Of a stretch of DNA of 5,110 nt, positions 1 to 5,110 are shown piece by piece. The position numbers and the translations under genes are program-made. The stretch covers positions 1-5,110 of the forward strand of contig CAJKOS010000137.1 of NCBI GenBank assembly GCA_905201565.1. Reading direction: 5' to 3'. Source of the stretch: an uncultured Erysipelotrichaceae bacterium (GTDB lineage Bacteria; Bacillota_I; Bacilli_A; Erysipelotrichales; Erysipelotrichaceae). The first letter of the stretch is position 1. Every line of letters starts with the position of its first letter. The notes beneath the pieces were generated by a model, which ran no database searches, was not told where the DNA came from, and saw only the letters and a program-made list of their open reading frames with translations.

Positions 1-1174
1 GATCGGCAACCTGCCGATCGAAGCATGGACAGACTGGCTGGCAGAAACAGGGATTTCCAAATTTCTGGCATTGCCAGGTCAGTGTACAACAGATCTGATT
101 GCTGTCTATGCATCATTCTTTATTGCGTACCACCTCGCTTCATCATTTGATGAGCAGGGTGCAGGAACAGGTGCTGGTCTTGCCTGCCTTGTTTCGTTCT
201 TTGTTATTACCGGAAGGACAACATTCTTTGGTGAAGCTTCTGCAGAAGCCGCATCAATCAGCGCCATTGCGACTGATTATCTTGGTGCCAAAGGTTTGTT
301 TGCGGCAATGATCATCGCTCTTATTGGTGCGCGGATCTACATCGCAGTTGTCAAAGCAGGATGGGTCATCAAACTTCCTGACTCTGTACCACCAAATGTC
401 GCCAATTCGTTCAGTTCTCTGATTCCGGCTGCCATTGTTGTGACATTCTGGCTCATTGTTGCTGCACTTTGTTCATTTACTTCCTATGGAAGTCTGCACA
501 ACATGGTTTTCACCATCATCCAGAGCAACCTGATGCGTTTTATGGGTGATAACCTGATTTCCTTTACATTCTTCCAGTTCATGACGAACCTCCTGTGGTT
601 CTTCGGACTTCATGGCGGCAACATTGTCGGATCGATTACCAACCCGATTTACACACCCCTTTCTCTGGAAAACCTTGCCGCTTTTGAAGCCGGAGAAGAA
701 ACAATGCCATATATCATCTCTGGTGCCTTCGGTAAGACATTTATCTTTGGTGGTGTAGGCTCCATGTTTGGCCTTGCTATCCTGATGTGCTTCTTCTCAA
801 AGTCCCAACAGTATAAGACACTTGGCAAGCTCTCGCTTCCGACAACATTCTTCTTCATCAATGAACCATTGTTGTTCGGTATTCCGATTGTCCTGAATCC
901 ATTGTTCTTTATTCCGTTGATGTTGATAACACCGCTGCTTGGTGTGGTATCATACTTTGTCATGAAGATCGGCATCGTACCGATTCCACATGGTGTTCAG
1001 ATTCCATGGACTACCCCACCGGTAATTGATGGTTTCCTGCAGGGTGGCTTTGGTCTTGCGGTGTGGGAGCTGATTATGGTTCTCGCTTCCATTGTTCTCT
1101 GGTATCCGTTCTTCAAGCTTGGTGACAAGAAAGCTTTGGAAGAAGAAATGGGACTGACAACAGATAATAAGTAA
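1..1174 (+). CDS. PTS sugar transporter subunit IIC, lactose/cellobiose (CelB/ChbC-like) family, 5'-partial
   Basis: Membrane permease of a phosphotransferase system: it carries a sugar, probably a di- or short oligosaccharide, across the membrane while EIIB phosphorylates it. The reading frame (codons from base 2) is open to the left edge, so about 390 residues are seen and the first few dozen of a usual ~430-450 aa protein are missing; the TTG at 71 is only an internal Leu codon. Many hydrophobic segments are visible. Family hallmarks are the LPDSVPPNVANSF loop, the FFGLHGGNIVGSITNPI segment (His codon 611-613, matching the conserved sugar-site His of ChbC) and FFINEPLLFGIPIVLNP (Glu codon 863-865, matching the conserved Glu), followed by WTTPPVIDGFLQGG. 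The C-terminus is short and charged, with no fused EIIA or EIIB domain. It is the first visible gene of a co-directional cluster with a sulfatase and two deacetylases. The substrate cannot be read from sequence; the context suggests a sulfated or N-acetylated sugar. Confidence 0.93.
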   Translation, partial: IGNLPIEAWTDWLAETGISKFLALPGQCTTDLIAVYASFFIAYHLASSFDEQGAGTGAGLACLVSFFVITGRTTFFGEASAEAASISAIATDYLGAKGLFAAMIIALIGARIYIAVVKAGWVIKLPDSVPPNVANSFSSLIPAAIVVTFWLIVAALCSFTSYGSLHNMVFTIIQSNLMRFMGDNLISFTFFQFMTNLLWFFGLHGGNIVGSITNPIYTPLSLENLAAFEAGEETMPYIISGAFGKTFIFGGVGSMFGLAILMCFFSKSQQYKTLGKLSLPTTFFFINEPLLFGIPIVLNPLFFIPLMLITPLLGVVSYFVMKIGIVPIPHGVQIPWTTPPVIDGFLQGGFGLAVWELIMVLASIVLWYPFFKLGDKKALEEEMGLTTDNK

Positions 1175-1181
1175 CATTTTT

Positions 1182-1213
1182 AAACAGGTCCCGGATATCC
1201 TTCGGGACTGTTT
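1182..1213 (+). terminator. Imperfect hairpin between EIIC and sulfatase; possible attenuator or mRNA-processing/stability element
   Basis: GTCCCG (1188-1193) pairs with CGGGAC (1203-1208), and AAACA (1182-1186) with TGTTT (1209-1213), leaving G1187 as a single bulge and a 9-nt loop. The bases that follow (TGTTTGTTTATAA) are T-rich but not a clean U-run. It would therefore be a leaky terminator at best, or a stem that sets different mRNA levels for the permease and the enzymes downstream. No convincing promoter is seen in the 56-nt gap, so the genes after it probably depend on readthrough. Confidence 0.5.
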
Positions 1214-1219
1214 GTTTAT

Positions 1220-1225
1220 AAGGAG
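1220..1225 (+). promoter_or_regulatory. Ribosome binding site of the sulfatase gene
   Basis: AAGGAG lies 5 nt before the ATG at 1231. It is a near-consensus Shine-Dalgarno site and fixes the sulfatase start. Confidence 0.85.
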
Positions 1226-1230
1226 TTTGT

Positions 1231-2709
1231 ATGAAACCAAATATATTGTATTTTGTAGCAGACCAGATGCGGGCAGATGCCCAGCACTACCTTGGTAATC
1301 CTGCTTCTATTACACCTAATCTTGATAAACTGGTCAAAGAGGGTGTCGGCTTTGAAAATGCCTACTGCCAGAATCCGGTCTGTGTGCCAAGCCGATGCAG
1401 TTTTCTCAGTGGTCTTTACCCACATACAACCGGGCACAGGACCATGCACTATGTGCAGAATGACTGGGAACCAAATATTCTGCGCATTATGAAAAATGCC
1501 GGCTATGAAGTGATCTGGCTTGGCAGAAATGATGTGGTTGATGGCAGAAAGCCAAAGACGGATTATTGCAGTGCCTATTATGATGGTGTGCATGAAGAAG
1601 ATATGAAAGATGTGCCACTTTCCATGAAGGACATCATGATGGAACTTGTGAAAAAGACAGGAAAGAAACCGGAGAAAAAACCTTTTTCCAAAGATGTCCA
1701 CGCATTCTATGCTGGCAAAAGCGCACCGGAAGATAGTGGCCCGATGGATGTGGGATGTGTAAAGTCTTGTCTTGCATATTTAGAAAGAAGGAAAGAGGAA
1801 GGCAATACGAAACCGTTCTTTATCTATTGCACATTGTCGTATCCTCATCCACCATATGAGTGCTCAGATCCATGGTATTCTTCTATTGACCGCACAAAGC
1901 TTCCTCCACGCAAGAAGTGGAATCCGGATAAGCCGAAGATGCTGGTGAAAACAGCAGATAATATGGATTTACATGACTGGAGTGAAGAGAAATGGAATGA
2001 ACTGAGGGCAACGTATCTTGCCATGGTTTCCAAATGGGATAGCCAGCTTGGTGAGGTATTGGACAAACTGAAGGAAACAGGTGAGTATGACAATACATCT
2101 GTCTTCTGTTTTGCGGACCATGGAGACTATACAGGTGACTATGACATTGTAGAGAAACTGCAGAATTGTTTTGAAAATGATCTGACAAATATCCCACTTG
2201 TCATCAAGCCGGCAAAACAGTTTGCCTGTAAGCCACGTGTTACAAAGGCTTTGGCAGAACTTGTGGACCTCAATGCGACAGTGTCAGAGATGACAGGTGT
2301 TGAGCTCGATTATGTGCAATATGGCAAGTCCCTTGTCCATGTACTTGCCGGGGATGAAGAGCATAAGAAGGCGGTGTTCTCGGAAGGTGGTCGTCCAAAC
2401 TATGATACACCAGCCAAGGAACTGGGACATGACGATCCGCATGATCCATACTGGCCACGTCTCCATGTCCAGCATCAGGATGATGGAAGTCATGGCAGGG
2501 CAGTGATGATCCGCATGGGAAATCTCAAATATACAATGCGGGAATATGAAAAGGATGAGCTGTATGATCTTGAAAAAGACAAAGATGAGCAGGTCAATGA
2601 GATTGATAATCCTCTGTACAAAGATAAACTGATGGAAATGAAGGATGAACTGTTACACTGGTATCAGGCAACAGCGGATTATGTACCAGACAGAAAGGAT
2701 GTGAGATGA
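1231..2709 (+). CDS. Sulfatase (type I, formylglycine-dependent, Cys-type), predicted cytoplasmic
   Basis: Hydrolyses a sulfate ester, probably on a carbohydrate. The 492-aa length is usual for the alkaline-phosphatase-like sulfatase family. The N-terminus enters the first core strand at once (NILYFVADQMRAD, metal-ligand region D11/Q12). The signature CVPSRCSFLSG follows, with Cys51 (codon 1381-1383) as the residue converted to formylglycine and Arg55. Further sites are PHPPY (His206) and FADHGDYTGDYDIVEK (Asp296, His297 as metal ligands; Lys309). The usual G-K-x-H motif after the signature reads GRND (98-101), so Lys and His appear as Arg99 and Asp101. There is no signal peptide or membrane segment, so it should act in the cytosol on imported substrate. 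A Cys-type sulfatase in an anaerobe needs a radical-SAM maturase (anSME), which is not in this window. The start is set by AAGGAG 5 nt upstream. Its stop is one base before the next ATG, implying translational coupling. The exact substrate is unknown. Confidence 0.93.
   Translation: MKPNILYFVADQMRADAQHYLGNPASITPNLDKLVKEGVGFENAYCQNPVCVPSRCSFLSGLYPHTTGHRTMHYVQNDWEPNILRIMKNAGYEVIWLGRNDVVDGRKPKTDYCSAYYDGVHEEDMKDVPLSMKDIMMELVKKTGKKPEKKPFSKDVHAFYAGKSAPEDSGPMDVGCVKSCLAYLERRKEEGNTKPFFIYCTLSYPHPPYECSDPWYSSIDRTKLPPRKKWNPDKPKMLVKTADNMDLHDWSEEKWNELRATYLAMVSKWDSQLGEVLDKLKETGEYDNTSVFCFADHGDYTGDYDIVEKLQNCFENDLTNIPLVIKPAKQFACKPRVTKALAELVDLNATVSEMTGVELDYVQYGKSLVHVLAGDEEHKKAVFSEGGRPNYDTPAKELGHDDPHDPYWPRLHVQHQDDGSHGRAVMIRMGNLKYTMREYEKDELYDLEKDKDEQVNEIDNPLYKDKLMEMKDELLHWYQATADYVPDRKDVR
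2694..2705 (+). promoter_or_regulatory. Ribosome binding region of the first deacetylase, inside the sulfatase 3' end
   Basis: AAAGGA (2694-2699) and GTGAG (2701-2705) lie within the last sulfatase codons, 11 and 5 nt before the ATG at 2711. Both are moderate matches. With only one base between stop and start, coupling to sulfatase translation probably helps initiation. Confidence 0.5.
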
Positions 2710-2710
2710 T

Positions 2711-3499
2711 ATGAAACTGTTAGTACAATCGGATGATTATGGGATGACACCTGCCGTGGCAGATGGCATCATTTATGGAATTCAAAATGGCATTGTAAGA
2801 AATACCGGTTTGTTTTCCAATATGCCATGGGCAAAAGAATGTGTTGAAAAGATCAGACCATACCTTGACGAAATAGCTTTGGGTATTGACCTCAACGCGA
2901 GTACTGGTCCTTCTCTTCTTGGGTATGACAAGGTGCCAAACCTGTGTCATGAAGATGGAACATTCCTCACATCACGTGAAAACCGCAAGGCTGATGAAAC
3001 AGCAGTTGATCATGATCATGTAGACCATGACCAGCTGTATGCGGAATTTGATGCCCAGGTACAGAAGTTCATTGAACTGGTTGGAAAGAAACCGGATTAT
3101 ATTCACGCGCATGCCTATGGGACAAAGACAACAGAACTTGTGAGAAGAGAAATGGCAGAGAAGTATGATATTCCTTATACCCACGATGCAGCAATGAAGA
3201 TGATGGGCAAACAGGCTGCTATGGGATGGTACAAGTTTGGTGGACCAGAAGAACAGCTGACGGAAGATCTTGTTTCCTTCATTGTCAATGATGTCTCTGG
3301 TTATCTAAACAGTGAATATGGATATTTTATTACCCATTGTGGTTATGCGGACGCAAGGCTGTTTGCTCTTTCCAGTTTCAATCTTTGTCGTGTGAAAGAT
3401 CTGGAAGCATTATGTTCTGATGAAGTGAAGAACTGGGTGAAGGAAAATAACATTGAACTGATTACGTTCAAAGATGTTCCAAAGGAGCTTTGGAAATGA
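2711..3499 (+). CDS. ChbG/YdjC (HpnK)-family carbohydrate deacetylase, copy 1
   Basis: Predicted cytosolic metal-dependent deacetylase of 262 aa, a typical length. The family removes acetyl groups from N-acetylated sugars; E. coli ChbG acts on chitobiose-6-phosphate delivered by a related PTS. Visible motifs are QSDDYG at the N-terminus (Asp8/Asp9, the catalytic/metal Asp pair), LGIDLNASTG (residues 58-66), DYIHAHAYG (129-137, His134 matching the family's metal His) and ITHCGYADARL (207-217). In the family the second motif is normally GIHLN, so Asp60 (codon 2888-2890) stands where a metal-binding His is expected; the second His of the D-x-H-x-H region is Tyr136. These may mark a Firmicute subfamily and do not prove loss of activity. 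No signal peptide. It starts one base after the sulfatase stop and overlaps the next gene by 4 nt. It is a tandem paralogue of the following gene: residues 1-98 differ at only 6 positions, the remainder clearly more. Confidence 0.9.
   Translation: MKLLVQSDDYGMTPAVADGIIYGIQNGIVRNTGLFSNMPWAKECVEKIRPYLDEIALGIDLNASTGPSLLGYDKVPNLCHEDGTFLTSRENRKADETAVDHDHVDHDQLYAEFDAQVQKFIELVGKKPDYIHAHAYGTKTTELVRREMAEKYDIPYTHDAAMKMMGKQAAMGWYKFGGPEEQLTEDLVSFIVNDVSGYLNSEYGYFITHCGYADARLFALSSFNLCRVKDLEALCSDEVKNWVKENNIELITFKDVPKELWK
2837..3003 (+). repeat. Near-identical repeat unit 1, shared with 3622-3788 (deacetylase paralogues)
   Basis: Aligned by hand at an offset of 785 bases, this 167-base stretch (codons 43 to 98) differs from 3622-3788 at 7 positions, and 47 bases (2945-2991 and 3730-3776) are identical. 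The 126 bases before it differ at 28 positions and the 133 bases after it at 34. Confidence 0.85.
3482..3487 (+). promoter_or_regulatory. Ribosome binding site deciding the start of deacetylase copy 2
   Basis: AAGGAG lies 8 nt before the ATG at 3496 but only 2 nt before the in-frame TTG at 3490. The spacing, and alignment with copy 1 (which begins MKLL), favour the ATG. Confidence 0.8.
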
Positions 3500-4284
3500 A
3501 ACTGTTGTTTCAAAGTGATGACTATGGAATAACACCTGCTGTAGCGGATGGCATCATTTATGGTATTCAGAATGGTATCATTCGTAACACCGGTCTTTTT
3601 GCCAATATGCCCTGGGCTGCAGAATGTGTTGAAAAGATCAGACCATACCTTGACAAGATTGCTTTGGGTATTGACCTCAACGCAAGTACTGGTCCTTCTC
3701 TTCTTGGGTATGACAAGGTACCAAACCTCTGTCATGAAGATGGAACATTCCTCACATCACGTGAAAACCGCAAGGCAGATGAAACAGCGCCTGACCATGA
3801 TCATGTCAGTTATGATCAGATCTATGCTGAGTTCAAGGCACAGATAGAGCGGTTTATTGAACTTGTGGGAAGAAAACCGGATTATGTGCATGGCCATGCC
3901 TATGGAACAAAGACGACAGAAAGGGCAAGGAATACCCTGGCACATGAGTATGGGTGCATTACCAGTACTTCTATCATGAAGGCGCTCCAACAAAGTGTAA
4001 CCACTTCCTGGTATGTAATCGGAAGTCCAGAGGCACAATTAACGGAAGATCCGATTGGCTTCATTACTTCTGGTAAAGCATGTGATCTGTCAAAAGAATA
4101 TGGCTATATCATCTGTCATGCCGGTTATGCGGATGCACGGCTGTTCTCACTTTCCAGTTACAATCTTTGCAGAGTAAAGGATCTTGAAGCAGCTGCTTCC
4201 AAAGAGTTGAAGCAGTGGGTAGAGGATAATCAAATAGAACTGATCACATTCAAAGATTTGAAGAAGGAAGACTGGGAAGACTGA
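3496..4284 (+). CDS. ChbG/YdjC (HpnK)-family carbohydrate deacetylase, copy 2
   Basis: Second predicted cytosolic sugar deacetylase, also 262 aa when started at the ATG at 3496. That ATG overlaps the stop of copy 1 as ATGA and has AAGGAG 8 nt upstream, whereas the TTG at 3490 is too close to the site. It keeps the same motifs: QSDDYG (Asp8/Asp9), LGIDLNASTG (Asp60 in place of the usual His), DYVHGHAYG (His134) and ICHAGYADARL. It differs from copy 1 mainly in residues about 141-185. There copy 1 has KYDIPYTHDA and copy 2 has EYGCITSTSI, with one residue of length difference before a shared QLTED. This pattern suggests a shared catalytic core with a changed substrate-binding or subunit-contact region, for example two acetylated positions or two related sugars; this is inference. 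It is the last gene of the cluster, with a strong terminator 13 nt after its stop. Confidence 0.9.
   Translation: MKLLFQSDDYGITPAVADGIIYGIQNGIIRNTGLFANMPWAAECVEKIRPYLDKIALGIDLNASTGPSLLGYDKVPNLCHEDGTFLTSRENRKADETAPDHDHVSYDQIYAEFKAQIERFIELVGRKPDYVHGHAYGTKTTERARNTLAHEYGCITSTSIMKALQQSVTTSWYVIGSPEAQLTEDPIGFITSGKACDLSKEYGYIICHAGYADARLFSLSSYNLCRVKDLEAAASKELKQWVEDNQIELITFKDLKKEDWED
3622..3788 (+). repeat. Near-identical repeat unit 2, shared with 2837-3003
   Basis: Second copy of the direct repeat in deacetylase copy 2, encoding the EIALGIDLNASTG/KIALGIDLNASTG region and the PNLCHEDGTFLTSRENRKADET stretch. It is a paralogous coding repeat and not a mobile element. Confidence 0.85.
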
Positions 4285-4297
4285 AATCCTATGTTGC

Positions 4298-4325
4298 AAA
4301 AGGGGAAGCTTCGGCTTTCCTTTTT
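4298..4325 (+). terminator. Rho-independent terminator of the sulfatase-deacetylase operon
   Basis: AAAAGGGGAAGC (4298-4309) pairs with GCTTTCCTTTTT (4314-4325) over 12 bp with two G-U wobbles, closed by a C(TTCG)G tetraloop, a very stable cap. The 3' arm ends in TTTTT, giving the U-tract. It starts 13 nt after the stop of the second deacetylase. On the minus strand it would read an AAAAAGG...CCTTTT stem with two mismatches, so it could also stop the convergent gene, less efficiently. Confidence 0.88.
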
Positions 4326-4515
4326 GTGTAAGCAATTCCTGAAAAATAGTGTTTAACGGTACTATTCTTTGCGTTTTTGCGATTTTAGTACCGTTAAATA
4401 TCGGTTGTGAGGAATTCATAGTATTTTTATACTGATATATTGCACGAAATGAATGATGCAACAGGCTGACTTGAAATATGAGGTCAGATATGCGGAATAT
4501 GGAATATATAACCGG
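4326..4515. other. Gene-free convergent intergenic region with several small palindromes
   Basis: No credible coding region is seen. Besides the 13-bp inverted repeat it holds small stems: AGTAT/ATACT (4420-4424 with 4429-4433), TTGCA/TGCAA (4440-4444 with 4457-4461) and CTGACTT/AGGTCAG with one wobble (4466-4472 with 4481-4487). A 12-nt palindrome, ATAACCGGTTAT (4508-4519), runs over the stop codon of the minus-strand gene. One of these may help end minus-strand transcription, but none has a clear U-tract. Confidence 0.5.
4352..4398. repeat. Perfect 13-bp inverted repeat with 21-nt spacer, intergenic
   Basis: TTTAACGGTACTA (4352-4364) and TAGTACCGTTAAA (4386-4398) are exact reverse complements. 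Pairing extends three more positions outward if G-U pairs are allowed. The T-rich spacer contains TTTGCG twice (4368-4373, 4376-4380 plus 4381). There is no U-tract after it on either strand, so it is not a typical terminator. It could be a small intergenic repeat, an operator or an RNA hairpin. Confidence 0.75.
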
Positions 4516-5110
4516 TTATTGTATTGTTACTTTTCCTAAAAATAAATCAATGGCATTCAGGTGATGAACACCCTCTTGTTGATCGCGAAATTTGTCCAAT
4601 GAAATGATATATCGTGGATAACCATCTTCGATTTTTCTGAATGGCCGGTATTCCCGTTCTTTCATCCGTTCTGTTGATTTTATGTCTTCTCCTTGCAAAG
4701 TATATGCGACTTGAATATAGGTATAGTCTTTGTTTCCTTTTCGAATGATAAAATCACATTCGAAATTTCCAATCTTTCCAATGCTGACCTGATAATCATG
4801 GCTTGCCAGATATAAATACACTATATTTTCAAGTGATGGTCCAAAGCTTAAACGGTTATCCGTATTCATTGCAAAATATATAGCCATATCCGCTAAATAG
4901 TATTTTTGTTCTCTTCTGATCGCTTTCTTACTTTTCAGATCAAAGCGATTGCATTCATAAACAATCTTTGCCTTTTTTAAATCTTCGATATATCCACGGA
5001 CGGTCTGGGCTTTTGTTTTATATCCTTCCTTTATAAGTACTTGCAGCAGACTGTTTAATGAAAATGGAGCAGAGTAGTTATTTAGAAGAAAGGATTGAAC
5101 TCTTTCATAA
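4516..5110 (-). CDS. AAA-type ATP-binding protein with DUF4143 C-terminal domain, 5'-partial
   Basis: The frame is open to the right edge: 74 more codons precede the Met at 4885-4887, so that Met is internal and 197 codons are visible. The missing part would hold the N-terminal AAA ATPase domain with its Walker motifs. The first visible part (YERVQSFLLNNYSAPFSLNS... LIKEGYKTKAQTVRGYIEDL) looks like the winged-helix segment. It is followed by the linker KKAIRREQKYYLAD and the DUF4143 region: FGPSLENIVYLYL, SIGKIGNFECDFIIRKG and YTYIQVAYTL, ending near HHLNAIDLFLGKV. The ENIVYLYL...ECDFII...YIQV order resembles a PD-(D/E)XK-like fold, but the catalytic Lys position is not Lys here. The family is common in gut anaerobes; its physiological role is poorly known, and proposed roles in DNA or toxin-antitoxin-like functions are unproven. 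It is convergent with the sugar operon and unlikely to share its function. Confidence 0.85.
   Translation of the reverse strand, partial: YERVQSFLLNNYSAPFSLNSLLQVLIKEGYKTKAQTVRGYIEDLKKAKIVYECNRFDLKSKKAIRREQKYYLADMAIYFAMNTDNRLSFGPSLENIVYLYLASHDYQVSIGKIGNFECDFIIRKGNKDYTYIQVAYTLQGEDIKSTERMKEREYRPFRKIEDGYPRYIISLDKFRDQQEGVHHLNAIDLFLGKVTIQ

Noticed and set aside
71..1174. EIIC starting at the TTG at 71
   Set aside because: No ribosome binding site precedes it, and the frame continues to the left edge with plausible permease sequence, so the gene is cut by the window.
649..1701. Minus-strand reading frames opposite the EIIC and sulfatase genes (649-975, 950-1240, 1216-1701)
   Set aside because: They overlap well-supported plus-strand genes, have no family resemblance and lack start signals.
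3490..3498. TTG at 3490 as the start of the second deacetylase
   Set aside because: It is only 2 nt from AAGGAG, while the ATG at 3496 has 8-nt spacing and gives the same MKLL start and length as the paralogue.
3343..3735. 130-codon minus-strand reading frame across the junction of the two deacetylases, resembling another at 2720-2950
   Set aside because: Both lie opposite the deacetylase genes. They resemble each other only because the underlying paralogues are near-identical there, and neither has a ribosome binding site or a recognisable protein family.
4147..4461. 104-codon minus-strand reading frame over the operon end and intergenic region
   Set aside because: It runs through the terminator hairpin and the end of the second deacetylase, with no recognisable domain or ribosome binding site.
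4285..4515. CRISPR array or insertion-sequence end in the intergenic region
   Set aside because: The inverted repeat occurs only once in the window, with no repeat-spacer periodicity, no transposase and no flanking target-site duplication.
4516..4887. A short 123-aa gene starting at the Met at 4885-4887 on the minus strand
   Set aside because: The frame stays open for 74 codons to the window edge, and the added residues match the expected winged-helix and linker part of DUF4143-type ATPases, so this Met is internal.

Overview
The window looks like a carbohydrate-use locus from a Gram-positive, low-to-moderate GC anaerobe (Bacillota). The reasons are strong AAGGAG-type ribosome binding sites, a PTS permease of the lactose/cellobiose family, tight ATGA-type gene overlaps, a UUCG-capped intrinsic terminator and a DUF4143-type ATPase of a kind common in gut Firmicutes. 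A host-associated Erysipelotrichia- or Lachnospiraceae-like bacterium would fit, but that is a guess from gene content and not a phylogenetic result.

Layout: four plus-strand genes, all read the same way, fill 1-4284. First is the C-terminal ~390 residues of a PTS EIIC sugar permease, whose start lies left of the window. A 56-nt gap with an imperfect hairpin follows, then a complete 492-aa sulfatase with a clear CxPSR formylglycine motif and no signal peptide. One base after the sulfatase stop comes a 262-aa ChbG/YdjC-type carbohydrate deacetylase, and overlapping its stop by 4 nt is a second 262-aa paralogue. A strong hairpin terminator (4298-4325) closes the operon. Positions 4326-4515 hold no gene but contain a perfect 13-bp inverted repeat and smaller palindromes. 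From 4516 to the right edge, on the minus strand and convergent, is the C-terminal part (197 codons) of a DUF4143-type AAA ATPase whose frame is still open at the window end.

How the genes may work together (inference): the EIIC would bring in and phosphorylate a di- or oligosaccharide. The sulfatase has no export signal, so it would remove a sulfate inside the cell. The two deacetylases would remove acetyl groups from N-acetylated sugars, as ChbG does for chitobiose-6-phosphate in E. coli. This suggests intracellular breakdown of a sulfated, N-acetylated sugar such as a mucin or glycosaminoglycan fragment. No glycoside hydrolase, EIIA/EIIB, regulator or sulfatase-maturing enzyme is visible here; they would have to lie elsewhere.

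Most notable: the two deacetylases share a ~167-bp stretch that is ~96% identical in DNA while the flanks are only ~74-78% identical, a sign of gene conversion. Both carry Asp where the characterised family has a metal-binding His.
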